Source of the DNA: Toxorhynchites rutilus septentrionalis
Lineage: Eukaryota > Arthropoda > Insecta > Diptera > Culicidae
Direction of reading: 5' to 3'
DNA length: 64,000 nucleotides
NCBI RefSeq assembly: GCF_029784135.1
Contig: NC_073746.1
Coordinates: forward strand, 297,731,614-297,795,613
The position numbers and the translations under genes are program-made. How positions within the stretch are numbered: position 1 is the stretch's first letter; each line of letters starts with the position of its first letter. The notes beneath the pieces were generated by a model. That model saw only the letters and a program-made list of their open reading frames with translations. It made no database searches and had not been told where the DNA came from. Below, in pieces: positions 32,029 through 43,249 of the stretch.

Positions 32029-33099
32029 TTTTTCGACAAAGTATGATGATGGATTTTTCAATGTTTCGTTATAACTACACCCAAACTAGCGTTGGCAGAA
32101 AACATATCATCTTTGGCAGAAAAGATGCCATTTCCTGTGTATGAGAGTGAAATGTGAAAAAAGCTTTAAAATGGTTTGTATGTATGCGAGCAGACATCTC
32201 TTTCTGATTTCTTTTCTCTTTTCATTTGGGATTGTGCAAAAAAAAAGTTCATACGACGTCAATGGGTATCGAACCAAGGCCGGCTGGAATGCAAAGTTAC
32301 TTTACACGACCACGCTATCCATACAGCTGCCAGTGCTATTATAAAGGAGCGTGTTAATATTACACCTCATCATAAAATGAAGTTGGAAGGTGTTTTCTAA
32401 GACGGTAAAGAAGGCCATGAACGAGAATATATCTTTCGCTGTCTGGGCCGTGTATTTGGCAAACTATACGAAAAGCTTTCATGTGCTTTCATTTGAATGT
32501 GTCTCCTATTTCGCTCCCTCATATTGGCTCTAGCATATATATTATACAAATACATGTATTGGGGAGTAGAACATTTTATGTTATCTTTCAGCTCATTTAA
32601 TGTAATAAATCGGGATGCCAGAACATGTGCTAAAAATTAACTTTGGGTGTAGAACATATGACAACCTTGGTTGTACTCCTGCCTGGCCCCATCTGTGCTG
32701 ATGATAACTTTTCTTGCATTATCACCTTGGCTCATTCCATGGATGTGATATAGTACTGATTTATTATCCATGGAGGAATTTGAAAATTTTTAAGATCTAA
32801 AAATATTTTAGTGAAATCCTTGTGTAATGAGTCCAAAAGAGTGACATATGATAATATAACATGGTCTTGAAGTTTTTGTGATAATTTTGACAAATGCGGA
32901 AACTGTGAATATCCTCTTCTGCTTAAATTTTATTTTGGATGTTTTGTCAGAAGGGTCGATACTATTGATATTGTTTCAATCAAGTTGAAATCGTCACTCT
33001 GCAGCTATGCGGAGGGCTCTTGGTGGTCAGCGAACTCCAGTGTGTAGAAGTAACCGTGTAAAGATTTCATCGTTTGTCTCATATAGCTGAGCAAATTAT

Positions 33100-33600
33100 C
33101 GAGTGTTCAAAGAATTGCTTCGAAGGTTTTTGATAGCACTCATAACATATAGTAAAGACTGATGCGATCTAGGGCTCAGATTTTTTGCTACTAAATGCTG
33201 TCTGTGAATCACACAGTGAATAGCCAGTACCGTACGCAATTGTAACTGTGAGTGAGCTGTAAAACCACGATAACGACCAACCATTGATGGTGCACCCTCA
33301 GTCTCAATGTTTTTCCATGGAATAGATTTTTCGGTAAAAAAACAGATCGAGTTTCCTCGGGTATCAGTCTTCATATACAGGTCGGACTCGATTATATATA
33401 ATCGCAATTTCACTTTCAACGTTAATTTTCGAATCCAATACATAATCAAATCACAAAAAAGCTATTTTTGTATTAATGTTTGATATTCATGCATTAATGA
33501 AAAAATTGTTTTCTTGAGATTCGATTATGTATACGATTTGAAAATAATTGTTGAAAAAAAATGGTCGACTATATATAATTGAGTCCGACCTGTATGTAGC
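33100..33600 (-). pseudogene. hAT transposase fragment (ZBED-like type), copy A
   Basis: Minus-strand peptide GAPSMVGRYRGF and HCVIHRQHLVAKNLS followed by SAIKNLRSNSLNTR matches the conserved central part of hAT transposases of the ZBED5/FAM200 type. The MITE at 33378-33592 interrupts it. Copy B (45001-45190) has the same region. No intact frame. Confidence 0.75.
33378..33592. mobile_element. 215 bp pogo-like MITE with empty site in window
   Basis: Ends CAGGTCGGACTCGATTATA and (inverted) CAGGTCGGACTCAATTATA, TA at 33376-33377 and 33593-33594. The hAT copy B reads CATATATGTAGC with no insert near 45180, the exact pre-insertion form. Confidence 0.9.
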
Positions 33601-33725
33601 AAAAATCATTTCTTGGCACATATTTTCAACTTTAATATATCGAACATACCATAACAACAGTGCTTCTTTGCTGGGTAATGTAGACTGGAGAGAAAATCTG
33701 TTGGTCTATATTAAATTGAATAACA

Positions 33726-34413
33726 TTTTTCCCTCTACGAGACCCATCTCAATATTCCTCAAATAATTTAAAAAAAAAATAAGTTACGTCATGCACATAG
33801 ATGACTAAGCATATTGTAAATTCGTTTTCAATCACTTTATTCTAGTTCACTTCATTTAAAAGGTGGGGTTGGGTTGTACAGGGTTAAATTAGGAATTGAG
33901 TACATCATCATTCCAGCTCTAACGTATTTCAAAACGCATATGAACTTGCAACCTAAGATACAGATACAAAGATACAGAATTTAAAGATGTTTTTTTTTTC
34001 AAATTCAAATTTAAATGTTAAATTAATTACAGTTCATTTTCTCTGTCTACCTTGTTACTAATAAACTTTGTTTTTTTATCGTTGAGTCATGAAGACATGT
34101 ACCTTGATTTATAAAAATGTTGAACCATATGGAATGTCACCTCACTTCTCTATTCCTGCTAAGGATGTTTTCGGGACACTTTTTGATAATTCCACATGCA
34201 TCAGCGTGTGTTGAGTGAATATAAGAGGGTAGTACACTATGGAAACTTGAAAAAATTGAAAAAAAAATCCATCCTAAAATGTTCTTTGGGATGTTTACTT
34301 TACTGTATCCTTTATCTTTTATCCTAGGTCTGTCCGATCCTCCGTTCGAAAATTACAAGCCAATTAGTGGACCTCAGTCTTTGTGTAAGGAGCGCGTATC
34401 CAAAATTAAGATT
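33726..34413. other. No gene seen
   Basis: AT-rich sequence with homopolymer runs; no supported feature. Confidence 0.4.
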
Positions 34414-35191
34414 GAAAATATAAGAAAATCATCGAATAAAATGCTTTTCAAATGAAGCGAATAAGAATCAAACTTCGGACACTAATTTCGGACAGATTGA
34501 ATTCAAATTTCGGACACTTTATTTTGTAATTTTATGTACGAAAATTACATTATACTTGATTATATTTTATAGTCAACTGTGAAACACTTACCAAGCAATC
34601 ACAGTAAACTGTTAACGATGATGAGAACTGATGAAACACGGGAGAAATTAAATATTTATGAACGGGTAAATTCTACGTGCTTACGCTAAGGAAACGTCAA
34701 ACACAAACGATAATGAGTAGTGTTGTAAGATTTCTGCCGATTATGTTATAATTCAAATGTAGTTCTCATGTGAAATGATAGTGAAACCAAGGGATTACTC
34801 TAAAGAATCAACTGTGATATTAATTTGATAGTTATATCATCAGTGCATTGAGCATTTCAGGATATTAGAACAAAATGTCCGAAATATGATGTTGTCCGAA
34901 ATAAGATTCAGAACGGTAATTCAAATGTTATTCTCAAGTGAAGTGATAGTGAATCCAAGGGATCACTCTAAAGAAGCAATTGTGATATGAAATTTATAAT
35001 TCTATTATCATTGCATGAAGCATTTAAAGATATTAGAACAAAATGTCCGAAATATGATGTTGTCCGTCCAAAAAATTACAAAATAAAGTGTCCGAAATTT
35101 GAATTCAATCTGTCCGAAATTTTATTTAGTGTCCGAGGTTTGATTCTCATTCGATTCATTTGATTTTATTCGATGATTTTTTTATGTTTTC
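34414..35191. mobile_element. Fold-back element with ~120 bp arms rich in TGTCCGAAAT
   Basis: Arms 34414-34540 and 35076-35191 are inverted (AAATCATCGAATAAAAT / ATTTTATTCGATGATTT; TTCGGACACTTTATTTTG / inverted). The interior holds a direct duplication of about 170 bp (around 34740-34908 and 34917-35068). A fragment of the same family is at 29850-30085. Confidence 0.75.
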
Positions 35192-35377
35192 AAACAAATA
35201 GGTACCAAAGCAGAAAGCTTAAAAGCATATTGAACTAATTATCACCAAATATCAACCAAATAATACCTGTGCATAAAGTAAAGATGCCAGTTCAAGGCAG
35301 GGCAAACAAAACAAAAGACAAGGTAAATAGCTCTGTCATAGTAGAGATTCGACTATATGTCACAGTAAAGTGATATT

Positions 35378-36565
35378 ATAACATGACAATGCACCGGCGC
35401 ACACCGCACCGATGGATCCAATAAAAAGCTCCAACTGATCCCGCCAGATTATCACCTTTTTGCTTCAATGGAACATGCACTTGCAGAGCACTACTTCGTC
35501 GAACATAAATAGGGGAACATAGGGCAAGACGAACCGTAACGGTAGAACGCATCACGTCTAGCTTCATGAAATAGTTATATATAAAATAAACTACATGTTT
35601 TCGTGCAACTTCTGCCGCTGCCGTAATACGACTTTTGAGGCATCGTAAAACTAATTTAAATTTTGCAAATTTCGATACACTCTCGAATGTTACCAGAACT
35701 ATCGATTGAGTTTGAATAAACAAATGTTAAAAATTCATTTTTATGTTAAAATGCAATTTTCTATTCAATCTCATAAAGGAACACATTGCTCCAGTATGGA
35801 GATTAAAAAAGAGTTGGTCAGTGTCGGTGTTGCCAAATCACTCAGATATTTATTACAATTGTTTCCAGGCTAGATGGTTCTGAAAAGCATAAAACCGTTT
35901 ACTCATATTTTTTCTGTGTACTATGTAATAAAAACCAAAAAGAACGAACAAAAATTGTTTCAATATATCTGACTTCTAAAACCCTTCTATTATTACGAAT
36001 AATACAAACCTTAAAATCAGAATAAGCACTCATAAACATAAAGACTGACAGCACATTTGTGAACAGCGGCACTTATTAATACATTTGTGAACAAAAACAT
36101 TGGATTCAAAATTCTTCGGTATTTGCGGCGTTCGACAACAAAAATGCCTCGAAAATTTAGTACCATCTGACAATTTTTACTGACAGAAACACATCGGAAG
36201 CGGGAGATATAAGCAGTGAATCAAGAATTATCCAAAAGAAACGCTTCGATGTCGTTTGGCATTTTGACCCGTTGTTGTGGTGCATTTTGGACACTCATAA
36301 GGGCATCTTTCGTCACTTATTTAAGAATGACGTAATATGAATGCGTTTAGAATTCTCGTTATTTTTGTTGGTTTTCTTATTCGCAATTGTTTTAGCCCAT
36401 TCCATTACAAAGAAAACAGATGTGGCTTCGTTGTGGATGTGAAGACATATTGAAATATGTAGTCAAAATACATGTTTCATCCTGTTTTGCTTAAGATGGG
36501 CGTCTTACTATATCCTCCCCTATATCAAAAAATGGTCGGCGAATGGTTTTCGTCGAAACATAAAA
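35378..36565 (+). pseudogene. Mariner transposase C-terminal relic, split by a 1 kb MITE
   Basis: At 35383-35509 decayed frames give HDNAPAHTA and then DYHLFASMEHALAEHYFVEHK, the second and third Asp region of mariner (DD34D). The reading resumes after the insertion at 36521 with YIKKWSANGFRR. Both catalytic Asp codons are readable, but frames are broken. Related pieces are at 36873-38044 and 38893-39115. Confidence 0.75.
35512..36520. mobile_element. 1009 bp non-autonomous element with GGGGA ends and TA duplication
   Basis: Left end GGGGAACATAGGGCAAGAC and inverted right end GGGGAGGATATAGTAAGAC, TA at 35510-35511 and 36521-36522. It interrupts the mariner relic precisely. No transposase motif seen inside. 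Confidence 0.85.
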
Positions 36566-36577
36566 ATTGTGTTAGAA

Positions 36578-36720
36578 ACTAACTGACCCAGCGAACTTCG
36601 TTACACCTAAAATATTTTTTATAAGAAATAATCCGAACATCTAATCCTTACTATCTGAACGTTCGTGGGTTTATTCGCAGAACTCTTCATAGGCCGATCA
36701 CAATTTTTACTATAAATTTT
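36578..36720 (-). mobile_element. Helitron 3' end on the minus strand
   Basis: The minus strand ends TTCGCTGGGTCAGTTAGT, close to TTTGCCGGGTCAGCTAGT at 51618-51636, with TTAG in place of CTAG. How far the element extends is unclear. Confidence 0.5.
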
Positions 36721-36872
36721 AATATAATTTTCCTGTTACTTCTACCAAAACTTGTAATTATAATATAAATTTATTTCCAGAAACAATTTTCGCTCAAGAT
36801 TCAAGAGCGCGTCTTTTTCAGTATATGTCAAAAAGTTGAAGCGTAAACAACATAGTTTTTGCCACTTCGAAC

Positions 36873-38044
36873 ATGTCGAATTTCGTACCAACGAGAGTGT
36901 TTTTGCGGGGAGTGTTACTTCATTACTTCAATATGAAGATAAAAGCTGCGGAAAGTAATCGCATTTTGGTGGATGTTTATGGTGACCATGCTCCAACTGA
37001 GCGAACGTATCAGACGTGGTTTGCACGGTTTAAAAGTGGTAATTTTGACTTGGAAGACGAAGAACGTTCCGGACCGCTAAAAAAGTTCGAAGATGAAGAA
37101 TTGGATGCTTTACTCGATCAAGACCCGTCACAAACACAACAAGAACTTGCAGATATACTTAAAGTAGCTCAGCAAACCATTTCCGATCGTTTAAAAGCAA
37201 TGGGAATGATCCGAAAGATGGACATTGGGTACCGTATAGATTGAAGCCAGGAGACGTCGAACACCGTTTTTTCATCGGGCGAACAACTGCTCCAACAGCA
37301 TAAAAAAAGGTTTTTTTGCATCGAATCATTACTGGGGATGAAAAGTGGGTCCATTATGACAATCCTGAACATCAGACAACGTATGGATACTCCGGCCATG
37401 CATCAACATCGGCGGCCGCGCAGAATATTCAAGGCCAGAAGGTTATGCTGTCAGTTTGATGGGACCAGCTGGGCGTGGTGTACTATGAGCTGCTAAAACC
37501 GAATGAAACCATTACGGGGGACCTCTACCGACGACAATTGTGCAGCACGACAATGCTCGGCCGCATGTCGCGAAGCCGCTCAAAACATACTTTTTTTTTT
37601 ATCCAAAATATATATTTTTATTGAGGCTCATATGGCGTCAACCTGACGGGGTCGGGAGTTCAATATTTCGACAATGTTTACCTTATAACTATGTTAGTAA
37701 TATGTAACCGATTACTCGTGGTTGGCTCGAGGTTAGTATTGCAAGTGTTTTCGTAATTGTGATGTTGCTGTCTCCAATGCTCTGTACCTGTGCCCGACAC
37801 GGGATACTTCCTATTGCCGGAAAAACATACTTGCAAACGCTGAAATGGGAGGTCCTATCCCACCCGCTGTATTCTCCAGACATCGCTCCGTTCGATTATT
37901 ACCTTTTTCGATCGATGCAACATGGTCTGGTTGACCAGCATTTCTCCAATTTTGATGAAAAAAAATTCGAAAAAAATTGGAAAAAATTGGATTGATTCGT
38001 GGTTAGCTGACAAACCGGTCGATGGGCAATACTTTGAATATTAA
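36873..38044 (+). pseudogene. Mariner transposase (mauritiana/Mos1-like) pseudogene
   Basis: ATG at 36873 gives MSNFVPTRVFLRGVLL, then a helix-turn-helix region with AAESNRILVDVYG and TWFARFKSG, typical of mariner. The first 123 codons are open. Then frames shift: GDEKWVHYDNPEHQTTYG (first Asp, about 37336), WDQLGVVYYELLKPNET, QHDNARPHVAKPLKTY (second Asp, about 37549), and after a LINE tail insertion NWEVLSHPLYSPDIAPFDYYLF with the third Asp. The end, QYFEY then TAA, is that of the family. At least two frameshifts plus the insertion make it non-functional. Confidence 0.88.
37591..37821 (-). mobile_element. 5'-truncated LINE 3' end inserted in the mariner gene
   Basis: AAAACATAC is present at 37582-37590 and 37822-37830 (9 bp target duplication). 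The insert begins with a poly(T) (poly(A) tail on the minus strand) and has CGAGTAATCGGTTA, as in the 3' untranslated region of the LINE at 61564-61577, so it is I-clade related. Confidence 0.85.
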
Positions 38045-38314
38045 ATTTGTAACAATTTTTGCAGAATTAAGCATCAATTTTTGAAGAAAAAACAAGAAAC
38101 ATGCCGGTACTCCTATTAGATATAAAATATAGGAGTGCGTTATTTCGTCTGGAATTCAATTTCTACTTTCGAACAAAGATCAATTTCGTTAGCGTGAACA
38201 TCGAATAGACTAATAACGGTTATTATGATGTAATTGTAGAACATATGAGAATTCAATTTTCGAATTTTACGACCACCCTTTAGAATTTTCCGATTTTCCT
38301 CTTCGCTATATTTA

Positions 38315-38850
38315 TATTAAATTTGCTAAAAAATGACTTTTAAATTTTCCATCTTACCGAATGGTTTCCATAACTTTTTTGACATATAAACCTGACGCAG
38401 ACTAAGGCGCATCAATTCTGATACTGACTGTTCAAACCAAATCAACAAATTTGCTAAAAAATGACTATCCAGTTTTTTAACTTCCATACAAAATTTGCTA
38501 AAAAAATATGACTTTCCAATTTTCCATCTTTCCGAATTGTTTTCATAACCTTTTTGGAATATAAACCTGACGCAGCCTAAGACGCATCAATCCTGATACT
38601 GACTGTTTTTTTTCAATTCATTTATTTGTAAGGCTCAATCGCATGAGCTTCAACTTAAATCTATGTTCAGTAGATTTCGACCGATTACTCGCGATTTACT
38701 CGAGGTTAGAGGGGCAACAATGATACTGATACTGACTGTTCAAATCAAATCAACAAATTTGCTAAAAAATGACTATCCAGTTTTTTAACTTCCATACAAA
38801 ATTTGCTAAAAAAAATGACTTTCCAATTTTCCATCTTTACAAATAGTTTT
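38315..38850. repeat. 172 bp tandem repeat, about 2.4 units
   Basis: AAATTTGCTAAAAAATGAC blocks recur at about 38319, 38491 and (after removing an inserted LINE tail) 38797, a 172 bp period. The shared phrase CCTGACGCAG...AAGRCGCATCAAT is diagnostic. Confidence 0.85.
38606..38725 (-). mobile_element. 120 bp LINE tail in the 172 bp repeat
   Basis: Target duplication TGATACTGACTG at 38594-38605 and 38726-38737. Poly(T) start and CGCGAGTAATCGGTCG on the minus strand, a relative of the tail at 37591-37821. Other array units give the empty site. Confidence 0.88.
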
Positions 38851-38892
38851 GTAACGGACACCAAATCATTTTTATTTATATAAATAGATAGA

Positions 38893-39115
38893 TACCGATG
38901 ACAACGTATCGGTGCACATCGCTGAAGCCGAGAAGGACGCAATAAAACCTTTAACTGAGAAACGTTCTCGCACCCGCCGTATTCTCCTGGGCTGGTCCCG
39001 TTAAATTGTCACCTTTTTGCTTCACAGGGACATGCACTTGCAGAGCAGAACTTTGCCGAATATAAAGATATCAAAAAAAGGATCGGCGAATGACTTTCGT
39101 TGTAACAAAAAAAAA
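38893..39115 (+). pseudogene. Mariner transposase C-terminal relic
   Basis: Decayed frame with DDNVSVHIAEAEKD, then HPPYSPGLVPLNCHLFA, GHALAEQNFAEYKDIKK. The third catalytic Asp position reads Asn (PLNCHLF). Related to 35378-36565. Confidence 0.75.
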
Positions 39116-39334
39116 TCAAACTTTAGAATTTACTTGAAAGATAGGAAAAATGTTAAATCAAACGGGGATTACACCCAGTAGACTCTGAAATTGTTCAACA
39201 TATCGACGCCTTCAAACCTTCACCTCACTCATAATTGTAGAGATACGAATTAATTGGGTTTGTTCTAATGTATCTAGAGTCAGCACTGCGAGTACGTTCG
39301 ACGAAACCAAAGTTTGTACAAAAAAAAAAAATAA

Positions 39335-40810
39335 TAGGAGGTTGTGTCCAAGATACGACCGCATTGTTGACGTAGAACTACACTGTTATTTTATATAAGT
39401 CCCTTGTTTATGCCTTCGAATATTATTCTATAATGCTGTGAAATTTGCAGAAACTTGCAAGTATCAAATATCATGCTACATGTTATTTAGTATTGCCTCA
39501 AAGGAATCGCACCTCTAGGCATCGTTCGTACAACGTAAACCAAGCACCAAACAAGCGTTCACCATAGCATGCATACAGAGCCATACATAGATGGCTTGAA
39601 ACTACTAGGAATATAAACACTTCTCATAATTTTGCATCATTTTAAACACTTCTCATCATTTTGCGTTACTGGCCTCGAAAAAAGTTGCATTACTTTCTCA
39701 TGCTCGAGAGAAGCGAAGCTGTCACCCTTAGTGGAGGAAGTTTTGCTACTGGCAAGCGAAACCTAATCACATACAAATTTCCAGAACGACATTTACTTTC
39801 TTGGTGACTAAACAAATAAACTTTTTTTGTTAATAACAACCTCGAAAACAGTAGCAATGCTTCATTATGATCAATATTAGCGCAAATGCAATCCTAGTTG
39901 AAGGCAGTTTTGCGACTGGCACGCGAACCCAAATAACTTATAACATTCCAGTAAGACATTCAAGATGCTTGGTATTCCCCAAATAATTTTTTGGCGCACA
40001 ACCTTAACGCTTAACGCTTGACGTGCCGAAATCGCCTACTCCGCTGTTATTCGATGCGGTGTCACACTCGCGAAGGCTCAGTTTCACTGCACCAACATCG
40101 CGTGCATCATTACATGACGCTTGCCTCGAAATTTTATTGCCCCTGGCAATGCGTTCGTTTTTTGCAGGGCTTGAGCCAGCCTTCCTCTTCTTCTTGCTCA
40201 TCACACACTATGCGAAGCATATTTTACATTTATGACGTGGAAAGAAAAACACACGATACAAATAACGCGAAAAACGAACTGGAAAAACCACACGACGATA
40301 TCCAAGTTGAATTACCACTGGTGGGGTCCAATCTTAGATCGAAGCGCAGCGAAAGCACAGTGAACTGGATTGCTCAACAGTCCGGCGCCGAATGAAAGTT
40401 TGCCTCAGCGAGATCCACTGTTTATACTCTAGGCAAGTATTCTCCTTCATACTTCTACTTTTCCTTTGTTCACGGAGACTTTAAATCCTACGATTTCCCC
40501 TCCGTTGATCGTCGATAAGTTGCTCGTTATTGACAGCTCTGTTCGGGAAAGCACTCAAATGGACAGAACAAATGTATGAGAAAATAGAAACGCTTCAAGT
40601 TTTCATGAAATTTAACCATTTACAAACCAGGGAATTCTAATGTATAGCATATTATACAAATCTTACAGTATTTCTGATTCGTTTAGTATGTAAATCGCCA
40701 AAATCCGTTCGCGGCAAAAATAATTATTTTTTAACGTTAACTATATTTCATAAAAACGTGACCTATTTTCTGATTTGGCACCCTTAATGAAAGACGTAGT
40801 TCTACGTCAA
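39335..40810. repeat. R-family-like long repeat with GACGTAG-type ends
   Basis: Begins GGAGGTTGTGTCCAAGATACG then GTTGACGTAGAACTAC and ends AAAGACGTAGTTCTACGTCA, an inverted partner. The interior differs from copies at 7351 and 45731. An open frame at 40004-40204 on the minus strand starts with a lysine-rich MSKKKRKAGSSPAKNE stretch, but no domain or homolog is recognised, and I do not call it a gene. Confidence 0.6.
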
Positions 40811-43249
40811 AAGTTGAGCTCGTCTCAACACTCGATCGTCCGATAGAACAAAGAGCAATCAAGTAAACATTTCATCATGTGCTCTCGTGCTGTGTCTATG
40901 GGTACAACGACAGCAAAATAAACTAAATCTGTACAACAATTTTCCCGCACTGCGACAAGCAAGCTGGTCGCGGTGCCGAAATCAACAAAAATACACGATG
41001 AACAAATGTTATCAAACTGTCGTAAATGTTTACCCATGTAAACCACCGACAGTGATTCCGACGCAGACTGGAAGCAGAACACCACGCGTGTGCAGCATAT
41101 AAATTTGATGTTGGGGCAAATAATTTCGAATAACGTTTTGTTTTTACTTTGCCCGAAGCCTCCACATAGAGTGAAAACAAGAATCGCACTGATGGACTAG
41201 TATTTCTGGTAAAAAAAAAAATTAGATGAAAAATGCTTTCCAACCCTATATATTCGGGCATAATAGATATCAGCTTTGGCATGACATTTTCTCCACCCTT
41301 TGCGGAAAAACGTATCGCTTCGCTCTCTGTTTTTTTTTCCCAACAGGTAGACTCGCGTGGGCGTATGATCAGCAACAATATAAATATTTGGCTGGAAATG
41401 TTATCGGAGAACAACGGAAACAGAACCCCAGCTGTCGGTTGGCTGCCAGGCAAAGGTTCCCAACCTATCGGCTAAATAAGATTTTTATGAGGGTTAAAGA
41501 CAGATACGCGGTAGTAAATTTTGCACAGAGCAATAATCTTCGGTTGTTGTGTACATTACTAACTCGGGATTGATTTATATACGCTTCACACGCATTACTC
41601 ATGTTTGCCCGATGGTTTTCTTTGCCAGACATTTTTCATCAAATCATCAGAGAGGAAATAAATTGATGCTGGACTTACTCGAACTATCCATGGAGAAACC
41701 AGGCATAAGAAGCGAGTTGGATAAAGTTCAATCATAACTTACCATTCTTTATTAAACATGAGCTCATCCCCATACCCACTTTGCAGCAATCAATCTTTGA
41801 ACGGTGACTGATTCCTTCACAAAGAAACATGATCGAAGAGTAGTACAGTTCAACATTTTACCACATCCACTTGCTACCCATCTCTTATGAAAAGTCCTAC
41901 AGGAAACTGGAAATCGTACAATCATTTTAATCCCTATTACCCATTTCCTCCCATCTCGCAATATACTTCCTTTCACTGAAGTATCACTTTCCAGCGGAAT
42001 ACGAGATGATAAAAGTGATGGTCATCTACCTCTCCATCCTTAAGTCTCCATCCCTCCATAACAATGCAAGTGGGCTCCCGATGTAATGAAGCACAGAGGA
42101 AAAGTTGGACACCAGCTGAAATAATATCTTGTCGTAACTGACGTACTTCCTCTGCACCCAACAGACAGAAAGTTCTGCCGAAGCTTCTCCATTAAATTCC
42201 AAATTGTATTCAACGTAACATGAAACCGTTGCAAATTGCTAGTGGAAGAGCCCGATCGGGTTTGACGAGCGCCGGGAAATGGAGAAAACTTACCGTTTGG
42301 CTACGGAAGCTTGGAAAAATAATATGGGAAATGTAATAAGATTTTGTTTTCTTTTTTATGAGAAAAAAAACCAAGCGAACGAAGTCAGCTTGTTTCAGTT
42401 TCAACTTGTTTGATTTACGAGACTGTGAGGGCCGTTGTAGTGCAACGCACAAAGTTCGTTCCCGAGTTTTCAAAGTGTACATATTTCCCTTCCACAGTCG
42501 ATTTCACACCTGAACCACATTGTTTGGTAGCTGATTTCTGTGAGTATATGTATTGACAAAACGCCAGTGCCAAAAACAGTTTTACAACACTTTGTTTCAG
42601 TATTTTTTTAGATTGATGAACGTAAAATAAAAACCCCACTTCGATCTCTCAAGAAATGGTTTAGTTGTCGGGGTTCGAGAGCATTTATTTTTCCATTTTA
42701 TTTTTAATTCTCGATCTCCATTTCACACCCTATAACGCTTATATATAAAAAGAACAATTTTCGGATGGTGAAAAATACAACAAAAGGTATTTCAATGGGA
42801 CAAATTTCCCATAAAAAGTAATTTTATTGACCATGTAACAAAAATATTTCGACGCCCTGTTGGGCGGCCTTCCAGCAGTTGACCGGAACTTTCGTCATTG
42901 TTGTCGAAAACATACTGGTTGGTATGTTTTTCAGTTCTTTGTTAGCTCACGCACAATCAAATTTCGAACCTATGTTGAGATTTGCTTCCACCCATTTTCC
43001 GGAAACTTCCTCAGCGTCAAAAACACGTCACTACGCACGAAAAGTTGACTAAACAACTACGAAAATTATATTCGTGTCAGATGTGAACAATCAGCTGTCA
43101 AAACCAAGGGGTGCATCGATGAATAAAACACGATAAAACAAATTTACGCAAGTGGATTTTTTATGTCATACCCTAAAAGCCTCATTTAGGAACTAAAGTC
43201 ATTTTTTGTAAATCAACGATACTGAATTGGCCAATTCGATTCGTATTCG
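40811..43249. other. No gene recognised
   Basis: Several open frames exist (for example 40923-41453 minus, 176 codons; 41226-41573 plus; minus frames at 41764-42234), but none has a signal, domain, splice pattern or repeat match I can name. A scan for splice sites around them gave nothing convincing. Confidence 0.35.

Larger units (their letters stand above)
30086..33725 (-). mobile_element. hAT-type element relic, copy A, with nested insertions
   Basis: Starts CAGGGGTTTTTGGGC, a hAT-like CAGGGG end, and runs parallel to 44178-45318. Transposase pieces read on the minus strand (31843-32060 and 33100-33600). It hosts a SINE, the DD37E copy at 30354-31623, a second SINE piece at 31925-32028 and the MITE at 33378-33592. 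The far terminus was not found. Confidence 0.7.

Noticed and set aside
40004..40204. Lysine-rich minus-strand frame as a small gene
   Set aside because: Lies inside a repeat with inverted ends and shows no conserved domain; kept only as a remark in that repeat's entry.
40923..41453. 176-codon minus-strand frame as a host gene
   Set aside because: No domain, splice context or repeat match; length is possible by chance over 64 kb.
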